Of a stretch of 64,000 nucleotides of DNA, positions 34,837 to 47,640 are shown in pieces. Source of the stretch: Anastatus disparis (lineage: Eukaryota > Arthropoda > Insecta > Hymenoptera > Eupelmidae). Numbering within the stretch: the first letter of the stretch is position 1; each line of letters starts with the position of its first letter. Where the stretch lies: positions 186,001-250,000 of the forward strand of contig JAFFSR010000004.1 in the NCBI GenBank assembly GCA_017163975.1, in the 5' to 3' direction. The notes below the pieces were generated by a model. That model made no database searches. It was not told the DNA's origin and was given only the letters and a program-made list of their open reading frames with translations. The position numbers and the translations under genes are program-made.

Positions 34837-36835
34837 TTAAAAGCGCGACAGGGCGGCAGCGTTCATATAATTTTTTGAATGGGTTTCTTGGTGTTTATTT
34901 AAATGATCTTTACGACCAAATTTCTTCAGGCAAATAGTACATACATATGGTTTTTCGCCAGTATGTATTCTATTGTGCCGTGTAAGCTCTTCATTTCTTC
35001 TGAAATCTTTGCCACAACCAGTGTGATTACATTTGAAGGGTCTTTCACCTGTGAGCAGAAAAATAAAGATATCGTGAGATTTTGTTATTCTATTATTAAA
35101 ATTGTAAATACTATATTATAAATTTAAGAAGGCAAAGAACTGACGAGTTCATTACACATATAAGTTTGCAATGGACATGAATATGTGCTACGGGGTCGCC
35201 ATTTTACCTTCTGTGGTGCGTATGTTATTTTTTGCCATTCTAAACTCAAAATCGCAACTTCACTGCTCTTTTTTGGCTCTCATGGCAAAAATACGGTTCG
35301 CAACTGGTATGAAAAGGCTTTTTTACGAAACTCATTACGACCCTCGCCTTCGTCTCAGGCCGTAAACTTTTCATTTCCTAAATAAAGTCTTTTCATACGC
35401 ATTACGAAATGTACTATTTCGCCATACCCAGGCCGAAAATATCATTTATAGCACTGCGTGACATAAATTCGCACTTTTAACACGCTTCCCCGAGGCAAAA
35501 ATAGCCTATTTTTTAACAGTGAAAAAAAAGAACTGTGAAAAAATTTTAACTTCTTTATACGGTTCAATAAAGAAAGACTAATTTTAGATGTGCCTTAACA
35601 CTTGATCAACAAGGAACGTCAGTATAATAATTTGATATCTTGATTATTTTATAGAGTTTTCATTGATAATTATAAGGTGTAGATTATTGGAACTCATTAA
35701 TATTAACAATTTTGAAATTAAATAACAATTATAAGCAAATAAAATACGAGTAAAACTTAAATTGATAGTATCGTAACATGCAAAGCGAAGAGGTATAGTA
35801 ATTTCGGCGTTGTATTATAAAATGCTTCGGGGAATCCCCTATTACTACGCACGATTGCTATTGCTATACTATACATAACTTACCTCCTCACCGCTCCTAC
35901 GACGCTAATACATACGTGAAACAAAATTTAAATTTATGACTTAGTAAAAGATGATTTCAACAAACAATTTCACACAATATCAATTATATTGATTAAAATT
36001 AATTATTATAACACATTTTAAGTATATTTTTAAAATAATAATTTTTTAAAATCTTTTTCGATTTATCATTCACGGAACGCCTAATACTTGCTTTTTTACA
36101 GTTTTCGTTTTTATTTTTTGAATTATCATTCGTGAAGTGCATAGTTTTTGTTTGTTATTGATTTTTATTAGTACAGATTTAATATGGCAAATTTATATCA
36201 CTCGAGCTATAAAATAGTATAAGATACTCGTGGCTTCAATGTCCCATTATTTCACGGCGTTTAGCAGCCTCGCTACGCTCGGCTGCTAATCTCACGCCGT
36301 CAAATAATGGGCCATTTTAGCCACTTGTATCTTAATATACTATTTTGCTTTTCGGAGCCGGGTCAAAAGTTGTACTTTTGGACAGGGTATGGCGAAAATT
36401 ATGTTCTTATTTTCTATTTGATTACGTAACAACATGTCATTTTAGAATTCATCCAATATGAACTTTAAAGAAAAAATAACACGTATAATTTATAAAAAAT
36501 TTAAAAATATATTCTAATAATTAAAAGTTTAACTTACCGGTATGTATTCTCACGTGACTCGTTAGCTGTGATTTATTAGAAAAAGCAGCTTTACAGTTAT
36601 TGCACCTATGATTTTTGGGCCTTGAAAAAGGCGTTGCACCTCTTTTCTGTCGGCCTACTGTGGCAACAGCTTCTTGAACTGGAGATCGTGCCAAAGTTGA
36701 TGGTGAATAGGAAACAGAAGATCGTGGAAGATAATAGAAAGCATTCTCTCCAGGAATAACAATACGTTCAAGTAGATATGATCGCGGATATTTCACTTCC
36801 CATGGTCGAAAGAAGTTATTTGGATTTTTATACAT
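34837..36835 (-). CDS. Huckebein-like zinc-finger protein, paralogue B (169 aa)
   Basis: Exons 36835-36538 and 35048-34837; the 1489-bp intron splits the same linker Gly codon as in the parent. FRPW is at residues 9-12. The Ser-rich region seen in A and D is shortened. [10 protein letters not shown] precedes the fingers. Finger 1 [18 protein letters not shown], finger 2 [20 protein letters not shown] and finger 3 [14 protein letters not shown] all keep their Cys, His and hydrophobic positions. The tail is short ([13 protein letters not shown]). The start was chosen because C and D align from this Met. TATA box at 36995-36990. It is probably a functional, diverged repressor. The long intron is due to an insertion (35457-36345). 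Confidence 0.8.
35165..35456 (-). repeat. Multi-hairpin module in the intron of B (left part)
   Basis: Same hairpin set as at 17175, on the minus strand: TTTTTGCCATTC/ATGGCAAAAA and GGTATGAAAAGGC/GTCTTTTCATACG, followed by half of a third hairpin (GCCATACCCAGGCCGAAAAT). The other half (CAGGGTATGGCGAAAA) resumes only at about 36386, after an insertion. Confidence 0.7.
35457..36345. mobile_element. Insertion of about 890 bp inside the intron module of B
   Basis: In D the text GAAAATATCATTTTTGCTTTTCGG is continuous. In B it is interrupted after GAAAATATCATTTA and resumes as TTGCTTTTCGG. The inserted DNA contains several GC-rich dyads: one at about 35795-35875 and one at 36211-36345. No transposase frame. 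Mechanism and family are unknown. Confidence 0.55.
36211..36345. repeat. GC-centred imperfect palindrome
   Basis: Arms of about 60 bp: AAATAGTATAAGATAC.. CCCATTATTTCACGGCG ..GCAGCC, a loop TCGCTACGCTCG, then GGCTGC ..CGCCGT.AAATAATGGG ..GTATCTTAATATACTATTT. It stands out from the AT-rich flanks in GC content at the centre. Confidence 0.85.
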
Positions 36836-36989
36836 CGTGTATGCAACTTTCACTTCACTTTGAAGAAAAATATGAAATTTTCGAATTTCCGTAAAGCTCA
36901 AAATGCTTCGAATTGGTAGTAGAATAGAAAACGTGTATTCAGTTTAATGAACTTAAGTAAACTAACTTTTTCTAGACCGGCAAGCTGTA

Positions 36990-36995
36990 TTTATA
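36990..36995 (-). promoter_or_regulatory. TATA box of paralogue B
   Basis: TATAAATACAGCTTGCC on the minus strand, 155 bp upstream of the ATG, with conserved downstream text shared with D. Confidence 0.6.
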
Positions 36996-38274
36996 TTTGC
37001 GAAGCTAAGGGTAGTTCATGCCTGGCGTTCTTCGTAGCCTTCATCTTTTAAGATCCAAGAGGGCGTTACAAAAAAAGGATATCCTAATCCCTACCTCTTC
37101 TAACTTTGAGAGACTTAAAAGTATAGGGGAAAAATATTTGGAGTGTAATAAAACGCATATTCTATTTGGATTATTTTAATATAAACATAAAAATTATTCT
37201 ATAACTAATGCAAAGAAAACAATAGCAATAAGAAATGACCTAAACAGGTATAAGTAGCCTCGTAGAAATTTAACCAACATTAACTAACGATTGATTAATT
37301 TATAAAAGATTAACCAATCGTTTGCCAACGGATGGTTGAATTTCTAACAGGTTAACCATATAGGCAAAAGTATGCGTGTATATACCTGAAACCCCAATGA
37401 GCCTTGTGTGTACGCATGCCGCACATATCTGAAGGCTCTGCTCGGCTTTGTGTGCGTGCTCTTAATTTCTGTATAATTTATACATGAGTATATGCAGACG
37501 AGGCACTCAAGTGTTATTATTTTATCTGATAAATTACTAATTAAGGCTTTTGTCAAATAGAATTTAGTTTTTAAAATTTTATTAATTTAAAAAAATAATA
37601 ATAATATCAATGATTAATTATTAATATTTATGCATAAAATATGTAATTATTATTAATATTTCAGGTATGGTAAAATCAATGCATTTTTGAATAAACCAAT
37701 CTATATTTCATTTAGATTGGAAATGATGCCACTAAACGCAGAGCACAAAACATCGAAAAAAGGTCAGCGGATATTTTCGTTTTAAAAATGTTTTACAAAC
37801 GTTATATATCTACCGTAGATAAATTGATGTCTTTTTCGAAGTTTCAAAAACATTTATGTGTTATGAGGGTAATATTTATACCGATTACTCTAGGAATTAG
37901 ATTTTTGAAATAGTATCTGTAATCTAAAAAATATTCATTTATACATTATTAATTAGGAAAATGTCACTTGTTTGGAATATGGATTTTGTTTGATTTTTAA
38001 GGATTACCCTGAAAAATCATTGCCTATATTAACGAATATAATTCTTCATTGAGAGCCTATAAGTTAATTCTGCAAAGTTCCTTTAAAAGCTGCTATTAAA
38101 CTCTTTCGGTAAAAAAAAGTTGTATTCAAAAAGCTCAACCCATTCAAAAATTATAGAAAAATGAAAGAAAGTCAATAATTTAATATAATATTTCACACAC
38201 GCTGAAGATTAAAATATTAAGATTAAAATACAAGAAGTATTTTAAAATATTAATTTGATTTGCACTTTATAATA

Positions 38275-38405
38275 AGGGTGTGCGAGTAGCTCGAACTACG
38301 ATTAACTCGAACAAATTACTCGACTCGACGAGTTCGAATTGAGTATTAACTCGAAGTTTCCGAGTAACTAGAAAAAATATGAACTACTCGAACAACGAGA
38401 TTATA
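38275..38405. mobile_element. Fragment of the hAT-type MITE
   Basis: GGGTGTGCGAGTAGCTCGAA and following CTCGA/TCGAG-rich text match the element at 20242-20482. The other end is missing. Confidence 0.55.
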
Positions 38406-38422
38406 TTATTCTGTCGTAATTA

Positions 38423-38520
38423 CCCTGGTAGAAATTTACTTTAGATCTGTCTATATCTGTCTAGTTTTGTATGTTAAATAATTGAGGCCTCGATAAAACT
38501 AGACAAATTTTCTACCAGGG
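38423..38520. mobile_element. 98-bp TA-flanked MITE
   Basis: TA-CCCTGGTAGAAATTT at the left and AAATTTTCTACCAGGG-TA at the right. Internal TAGTTTTGTATG text. A very small Tc1/mariner-type element. Confidence 0.7.
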
Positions 38521-38554
38521 TAGTTCTTTTTTATACGAAACAATTCATTTTTTT

Positions 38555-40010
<1,456 letters not shown>

Positions 40011-40646
40011 TGGCAGCGTATTTAATATCATTTAAATGCAACAAGACTTATTGATCATATGTTGTTAGGATTTTATAATAATTGAAATTCGGATAATCCA
40101 TATTATTCATTATAATCAGAAAATCATATTTAATTAATTCGAATCAAAATTCGTATAAATCTAGAAATGAGGAATAAATTATATTTAAATAAAGTAAATA
40201 TAAAGAAAGGTAATTCAAGTAAAAACCCAATTTTATTATGTTTTAATAATAATTATTTAATTATTTCGTTTTTTAAAAATAAAATTTAAGCTTTTGAAAA
40301 CAAATAATGAAGGACACACCAAGTTTCGATAAAATAAAAAATTTCATTACGTACGCATAAATAATAGAATCCTAATTTTTAACAGAATTGGAATATTCTA
40401 TTTCTAAATTTTATTATGACCAACGCTTTTTTAATTACAAATTTTACGAAATATATATTTCTATATTCCATCTAATTATCATAGAAATATACTTGATTCT
40501 TTTTTTTATATATTCTACGGCATCTATATTGTCGCTAAAAAGTCACATTATGTACAAAATTCATTGTTGCAGTATGATAAATATCATATACCAAACTAAT
40601 CTTATTAATTATATGAAAATGAATTCTGTGTAACTGGAATCGCTTA

Positions 40647-40967
40647 CACGGAAAGAAATTTGGCTATCCTACATTGACACCAAGTATCATTCGTGGATTG
40701 CGAACTATACTATAAGCTTGAATTGGATCAATGAATATATTCCATTTTCAAAATTTGAATCCCACAGTAGAGATAAACATTGCAAGTTTTATTTCAGTGC
40801 GATATGAATGTTTCGTTGACATCGCTCGAATAACAGCTTAATGTAAACAAAGTTTGGTAACGAGTTTCTACGCTGATATTAATCTATCGTTTACATCATG
40901 TGTATATAATGTATTCTTAGATCAAAACCTCTGTTCTGAATCTTCCATATCGAAATTTCTCTCCATG
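40647..40967. mobile_element. TA-flanked MITE inserted in the 3' end of paralogue C
   Basis: TA-CACGGAAAGAAATTTGGCTAT at the left and ATATCGAAATTTCTCTCCATG-TA at the right. B and D have uninterrupted sequence at the matching site (AACTGGTATTAGTATCCAAATG in D), so the insertion is specific to C and its limits are clear. Confidence 0.75.
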
Positions 40968-42148
40968 TAGAATCCAAATGTATACTCCGTTAATGGCGCA
41001 ATAGAACAGCCGTGTTCATATAAATTTTTCGAATGCGTCTCATTGTGGATTTTTAAATGATATTTACGACCAAATTTCTTTAGGCAAATAGTACATACAT
41101 ATGGTTTTTCGCCTGTATGGATTCTATTGTGTCGTGTAAGCTCTTCTTTTCTTGTAAAATCTTGGACACAACCAGTGTGATTACATTTAAATGGCCTTTC
41201 ATCTGTGAACAGAAAAATAAAGATATCGTGAGATTTTGTTATTCCGTTATTAAAATTGTAAACAGTATATTATACATTTAAGGAGGTAAAGATCTGTCGT
41301 GGCCATTGCACATATAAGTGTACAATGGACACAAATATGTGCTTTGGGGTCGCCGTTTCACCTTCCGCGGTGTGTATGTTATTTTTTGCCATTCTTACTT
41401 TAAAGTCGCCACTACAATGCTCTTTTTTCACTTCCATGGCAAAAAATACTGTTCGCAACTGGTATGAAAAGGCTTTTTTACGAAACTTGTTACGACTCTT
41501 CGATTCGGCTTGGGCCGTAAAGTTCTCGTTTCGTAAATAAAGCCTTTTCATACTCATTACGATATGTACTTTTTCGCCATACCCAGGCCGAAAAAATCAT
41601 TTTTGCTTTTCAGAGTCCGGGGTGAAAGTGGTACTTTCGGGCAGGGTATTGCGAAAATTATGTTCTTATTCTCTATTTGAATTATGTAACAACGTGTCAT
41701 TTTAGAATTCATACAATATCAATTTTATAGAATTAATAATACATATCATTTATAAAAAAATCTTTATAAAAAATTTAAAGATATATTCTAATAACTAAAA
41801 GTTTAACTTACCGGTATGTATTCTCATGTGACTTGTTAATTGTAATTTATTAGAAATAGTAGCTCTACAGTTATGGCACCTGTGATTTTTAGGCCTTAAT
41901 ATAGCTTGCGTTGCTTCTCTATTCTGACGGCCTACTCCATCAACAGCTTCTCGTACTGGAGATCGTGCCACAATTGGTGATGAATAGTAAACAGAAGATC
42001 GTCGAAGATAATAGAAATTATTCCTTCCAGGAAGAGCAATACGTACAAGAGAATAGTGCGAAGAGCATGACGAAATACTTCTGCGGTTACTTCTAGATTC
42101 ATCTTCCACTCTCCATGGTTGAAAGAAGTTATTTGGATTTCTATACAT
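40922..42148 (-). CDS. Huckebein-like zinc-finger protein, paralogue C (205 aa, decaying or diverging)
   Basis: Exons 42148-41812 and 41202-40922 with a 609-bp intron at the conserved linker position. The frame is open but key features have changed. FRPW is FQPW. The first linker is TDE instead of TGE because the split codon became GAT. Finger 1 ([21 protein letters not shown]) has lost the conserved Phe. Finger 2 reads CVQDF where others have CGKDF. Finger 3 has Tyr for Asp in the recognition helix (GRKYHLKIH). A one-base difference after HSKN changes the tail, which then runs through former 3' UTR and ends inside a MITE; the last 14 residues ([14 protein letters not shown]) are MITE-derived. 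The TATA box is changed to TATAAG (42308-42303). It is probably losing or altering function. Confidence 0.7.
41320..41660 (-). repeat. Multi-hairpin module in the intron of C
   Basis: All three dyads are present: TTTTTGCCATTC/ATGGCAAAAAA, GGTATGAAAAGGC/GCCTTTTCATAC, and GCCATACCCAG/CAGGGTATTGC. The minus-strand frame starting [13 protein letters not shown] is open through the first two. Confidence 0.75.
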
Positions 42149-42479
42149 CGTGTATGCGAACTTCAATTCACTTTGAAAGAAAATATATAATTTTCAAATT
42201 TCCGTAAATCTCACTATGCTCTGAATTCGTAGTAGAAAAGAAAACATGTGTTTGGTTCAATGAAATGAAGTAAACTAACTTTTTCCAGACCGAGCAGTTG
42301 TACTTATATTTGCGCAACTAAGGGCCTGGCGTTCTTCATAGCCTTAATCTCTTAAGATCCAAGAGGGCGTTACAAAGAAAGGATATCCTTCTCCCCACCT
42401 CTTCCAATTTTGAGAGACTTAAAAGTACAGGGGAAAAATATTTGGAGTGTAATAAAACGTAATATAATTTTTTTGGAAG

Positions 42480-43205
42480 TTTTTCTTCTTTTGTCAGTCG
42501 CAAAGAAGTTCCATGCAAATTTTAGAGCAAATTCAACGGGTATTTAACGTAAAATATAAAAAAAATGACGAATCAAAATTTTTTTTGAATTCCTGAAATG
42601 GCTCTAAAATTAAAATTACAGTAAGAAACCCAATTTTCAATAACTCCCCACCCTCTCCCCAGTCAGACACAAAAATTAATCGTATGCAAAACTAAAAGCA
42701 AATCCATCGAGTAGTTTCCGAGATATAATTTACGTAATAAATACAACAATTTTTTTCAAAAGTTTCAAAATGCTCTAAAATTAAAATTGCGCGAAGAAAA
42801 TCAGTTTTCAAAATTTTTCTTTGTTTTGATGATCGCAAAGAATTTCCATGCAAATTTTTAAGCAAATTCATCGAGTAGCTTAGGTAAAATACAAAAAAAA
42901 TTAAAACTCAAAAAAATTTTTTTAAATGGCTCTAAAAAAAATCTACGCTAAGAAAACCAGTTTTTAATAGCTCCCCCCCCCCCCCCCAGTTAGATAAAAA
43001 ATTAATTCTATGCAAAACTGAAAGCAAATCTATCGAATAGTTTTCGAGATTTGATTGGCGTAACGCAAACACATATACATATATATGCAGACATTTTCTG
43101 GAAACTACTTTTTTCGGCAACCTTAGTCCGAATATGTATAAATTATTGGGAAAAAAATATTTTTCATCGATACAATGCTTTCTCTATGAGAAAGCAAAAT
43201 AAAAT
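42480..43205 (-). repeat. Inverted shorter copy of the 38.5-kb repeat
   Basis: Read on the minus strand it starts TTTGCTTTCTCATAGAGAAA (about 43200) and has GTTTCCAGAAAATGTCTG, then an imperfect short TA/TG run in place of the long (TG)n, then two or three of the same units. A C15 homopolymer lies at 42973-42987. With the direct copy it brackets unit C. Confidence 0.7.
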
Positions 43206-43613
43206 CAAATTACTCTAACTCGATGAGCTCTATAAGAAAGCATTGCGCCAAAGAACTTGGCAGCGTATTTAATATCATTTAAATGCAAAAAGACTTATTG
43301 GTGATTTTTTTTAGCATTTTATTTTAATTGAAATTTGGATAATCCATATTGTCTATTCATTATAATCAGAAAATCATATTTAATTAATTTGGCATCTAAA
43401 TTCGTATAAATCTAGAAATGAGGGATAAATTATATTTAAATAAAGAAAATTTGAAGAAAGGTAATTCAAGTAAAAACCCAATTTTATTATGTTTTAATAA
43501 TATTTTATTTATTTATTTAATTTTGTAAAAATAGAATTTAAGCTTTCGAAAACGAATGATAGAAGAAACACCGAGATTCGAAAAAATAAAAAATTTGATT
43601 ACGTACGGATCTA

Positions 43614-44266
43614 ACAAGTAGAGTGTTTTACTTTTGGGTCACCGATTTTGGTCAAATTTTCGGAATGTTTTCTGAATGCAAAAATATAAAGAAAGCCAAA
43701 ATTTTAGTGTCCAATGCTCAAGATTTTCCTAATTACAGGCAATTAAAGAAAATCATTAAAAAAGTTACTAGATTTTCAAACGTTTATAGTTCCTTAGCAT
43801 TGTTAGCTAGAAGCTTATACCTTTTTTTTTAAATGTAAGCTGACCTCAGATCCTTTCGAAATAGCACCTACAGTATCTCAAAATATTATTTTTTTCCCAT
43901 AGCTAGAGCGTAATAAAGATTGGATCTAAATTTTCTGTTTAAAATATTAATTAATAATAAAAGCTTAAATTGGATCCAATTTTTATTACGCTATAACTTT
44001 AGAAAAATAATATTTCGATATGCTATAACTACTATTTTGAAAGGATTTTAGCTCAGCTTTCATAAGCTACTAGCTAACAATGCTGAGGAACTATAAGCAT
44101 TTGAAAATCTCGTAACTTTTTTAGTGATTTTTTTTTAATTGCCTATAACTTGGAAAATATTGAGCGTTGGTCTCTAAAATTTTGGCTTTCTTCATATTTC
44201 TGCATACTGAACATATTTCCAAAATTTGAGCAAATTGGTGGCCTAAAAGTGAAATACTTCCCTTGT
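43614..44266. mobile_element. Long-arm foldback element, copy in unit D
   Basis: ACAAGTAGAGTGTTTTAC at the left and CTTCCCTTGT at the right, with the same paired arms as at 33837 and 49528. The same site in unit C is empty. Confidence 0.75.
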
Positions 44267-44604
44267 AAGTAATAAAATTCTAATTTTTAACAGAATTAAA
44301 ATATTCTCTTTATAAATTTTATAATTTGACCAACGCTTATTTTTATTACAATTTTTACAAAATATATATTTCTATATTCCATCTAATTATCAAAGAAATA
44401 TACTTGATTCTTTTTTATATACATTCTTCGGAATCGACATTGTCACTAAAAAGTCAGATTATGTACAAAATTCATTGTTACAGTATGATAAATACCATAT
44501 AGCAAACTAATCTTATTAATTATATGGAAATGAATGCTTTATAACTGGTATTAGTATCCAAATGTATAATTCGTTAATGGCGCAACAGGACGACAGAGTT
44601 CATG

Positions 44605-45838
44605 TCATTTTCTTGAATGGGTTATTTGATGCATGTTTAAATGATCTTTACGACCAAATTTCTTTAGGCAAATAGTACATACATATGGTTTTTCGCCTGT
44701 ATGGATTCTATTGTGTCGTGTAAGCTCTTCTTTTCTTGTGAAATCTTTGCCACAACCAGTGTGATTACATTTGAAGGGTCTTTCACCTGTGAGCAGAAAA
44801 ATAAAGATATCGTGAGATTTTGTTATTCTGTTATTAAAATTGTAAACAGTATGTTATATATTTAAGGAGGTAAAGAACTGTCGAGTTCATTGCACATATA
44901 AGTGTGCAATGGACATAAATATGTGCCACGGTATCGCCATTTTCCCTTCTGTGGTGCGTATGTTGCCATTCTAACCTCAAAATTGCAATTTCGCTGCTCT
45001 TTTTTGGCTCTCATGGCAGAAAATTCGGTTCGCAAATGGTATGAAAAGATTTTTTTACGGAACTCGATACGACCCTCGCCTTTGACTCGGGTCGTAAACT
45101 CCTTGTTTTGTAAATAAAGCCATTCCATACCCATTACGAAATGTACTATTTTGCCATACCCAGGCCGAAAATATCATTTTTGCTTTTCGGATTCGGGGCG
45201 AAAGTCGTACTTTCGGACTGGGTATGGCAGAAATTATGTTCTTATTTTCTATTTAAATTATGTAAAAGCATATCATTTTAGAATTCATACAATATCAACT
45301 TTAAAGAATTAATAATACGTATAATTTATAAAAAAATCTTTATAAAAAATTTAAAGATATATTCTAATAATTAAAAGCTTAACTCACCGGTATGTATTCT
45401 CATGTGACTCGTTAGCTGTGATTTATTAGAAAAAGAAGCTTCACAGTTATTGCACCTATGATTTTTGGGCCTTGAAAAAGGCGTTGCACCTCTTTTCTGT
45501 CGGCCTACTGTGGCAACAGCTTCTCGTACTGGAGATCGTGCCAAAGCTGATGGTGAATAGATAACAGAAGATCGTGGAAGATAATAAAAAGCATTCTCTC
45601 CAGGAATAACAGTACGTTCAAGTGGATAAGATCCTGGAAGATAATAGAAAGCATTCTCTCCAGGAATAGCAATACGTACAAGTGGATAAAATACATCAGG
45701 CACATATGGGACAGTCGGAATTCTGTTATTCAAATGATAAGTATAATACGAAGAGCATGACGAAGCACTTCTGCGGTCACTTATAGATTTATCTTCCACT
45801 TCCCATGGTCGAAAGAAGTTATTTGGATTTCTATACAT
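44605..45838 (-). CDS. Huckebein-like zinc-finger protein, paralogue D (210 aa)
   Basis: Exons 45838-45388 and 44786-44605 with a 601-bp intron (donor GTGAGT) at the conserved linker codon. FRPW is at residues 9-12, followed by the acidic and Ser-rich SSCSSYY region. A 20-residue segment ([20 protein letters not shown], then [20 protein letters not shown]) is tandemly duplicated. Fingers: [38 protein letters not shown] and [14 protein letters not shown]. The protein ends only four residues after finger 3 (SRK-stop). All zinc ligands are present and the TATA box is intact, so it is probably functional. The residue before the second helix (Lys for Asn in RKEELTRH) is shared with C. Confidence 0.8.
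44905..45235 (-). repeat. Multi-hairpin module in the intron of D
   Basis: The continuous copy contains GGTATGAAAAGAT/GCCATTCCATACC and GCCATACCCAGGCCGAAAAT/ACTTTCGGACTGGGTATGGC. It serves as the uninterrupted reference for the insertion in B. The TTTTTGCCAT dyad is partly eroded. Confidence 0.7.
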
Positions 45839-45986
45839 CGTGTGTGCAAACTTCACTTATTAAAAAATATGAAATTTTCGAATTTCCGTAAATCTCACAA
45901 TGCTCCGAATTGATAGTAGAATAGAAAAAGTGTATTCAGTTCAATGAACTTAAGTAAACTAACTTTTTCTAGACCGGCAAGTTGTA

Positions 45987-45992
45987 TTTATA
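45987..45992 (-). promoter_or_regulatory. TATA box of paralogue D
   Basis: TATAAATACAACTTGCC on the minus strand, at the same distance from the ATG as in B. Confidence 0.6.
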
Positions 45993-47640
45993 TTTGCACA
46001 ACTAAGGGCCTGGCGTTTTTCATAACCTTAATCTCTTAAGATCCAAGAGTGCGTTACAAAAAAAGGATATCCTTCTCCCCACCTCTTCCAATTTTGAGAG
46101 AGTTAAAAGTATAGGGGAAAAATAGTTAGAGTGTAATAAAACGCAACCTAATTTTTTTTGGATTATTGTAATATAAACATAAAAATTATTTTATAACTAA
46201 TGGAAAGAAGACAATAGCAATAAGAAATTACCTATACAGGCATAAGTAACTATGCAGGTAAAAATATGCGTGTATATACCTGAAATCCCCCTGAGCCTTG
46301 TGTGCATGCAAGTTTGTGCACGTATGCCGCACATACCTGAAGGCTCAGCTCGGCATTGTGCGCGTGCTCTTAATTTTTCTATAATTTATACATGAGTATA
46401 TGCAGACGAGGCCCTTATACTGTTATTATTTTATCTCATTAATTACTTTTTTCGATTAAAAAATTAAGGCTTTTGTCAAATAGAATTTAATTTTTTAAAT
46501 TTGAATTATTTTTAAAATAGAAAAATAATATTATTAATAAGAAATTATTAACATTTATTTTTTAAATATATGCCATTATTATCAATATTTTAGCTATGAT
46601 AAAATCAAATGGCGTTATTAAGAGCAGGTCGAGTATATTTGTTTTATTACAAAAACTAATGATTTTAGCAAAAAATTAAGAGAAAGCCGCATTTTGTATG
46701 AAAAAACCAATATTTTCATTGATAAGAAAGAATTATTTTAATCGCTTCGTTTCCAAAAAAACCTTGAAAAACTGAAAACATAGAGTTTAGGGTAAGCAAT
46801 TTGGTTCATACATATGAGAGATAACTATCAATACTTGTATTTTAAAAAAACTACATTAAACTATGTATAATTAAGTTTTAAATATATAGATAACATTCAA
46901 ACCTATTACACTAAAAATTTAATTTTCAATTAATATCTAAAATCTAAAAACTATATATATTTATGTAGTATTAATTAGGAAAATGTCACTCGTTTGGGAC
47001 ATAGTTTTTTTTTAATTTTCAAGGATTCTTCTGAAAAATCATTGCTTATATTAACAAATATAACTCTCCATTGAGAGTCCATAAGTTAATGTTGCAAAAT
47101 TCTTTGAAAAATCTCGATTAAACTCTTTTGATAAAAAAATTTGTATGTAAATAACTCAATCAATTAAAAAATCTTCGGAAAATGAAAAAAAATAGTTTAA
47201 TATAATACTTTACTGAAGAAGTTTAATTTTTATTTAATTTTTAAATTTTAATTTTAATTAAAGTTTAATTTCATTATCATTTTTATAATAACATTTATTT
47301 TCCCATAACTTTTGAACAGATCATATTTTTATTACAATTTTTTTCCATCGAAAGAGCTTAATCTCAATTTTTACTAGAATGTTGCAGAATTAACTTATAA
47401 ACTTTTATTGGAGAGTTATATATATTTTTTCATATAAACAATGACTTTCCAGAGAAGTTCTTAAAAATAAAACAAAATAAATCATAATTTTGGAAGGACA
47501 CATAGAAAGTGTCACCAATGAAGTTCATTACTTATACGACCAAGAAAAAATCAGAATTATTTCTTTATTTTAATGAATAAAAATACATAAGGTATTTTAA
47601 AATATGAATTTGTTTTACACTTTATAACATTAGGATTTCT

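Larger units (their letters stand above)
33540..38275 (-). repeat. Segmental duplication unit B
   Basis: Shares ordered similarity with units C (40010-42480) and D (43260-47640): ATATCATTTAAATGCAA and GGATAATCCATATT at the downstream edge, the zinc-finger gene with its intron module, and the promoter. B and D also share a long 5' flank (TATGCGTGTATATACCTGAA; TTAATTAGGAAAATGTCACT; final CACTTTATAA). The unit is about 4.7 kb including later insertions. Confidence 0.75.
43260..47640 (-). repeat. Segmental duplication unit D
   Basis: Same segment as B, ending near CACTTTATAACATTAGG. It contains gene D, a foldback element, the intron module and the shared long 5' flank. Confidence 0.75.

Noticed and set aside
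34903..35385. Plus-strand frames of 64-72 codons
   Set aside because: Antisense to exon 2 of the minus-strand zinc-finger gene B, or within the hairpin module.
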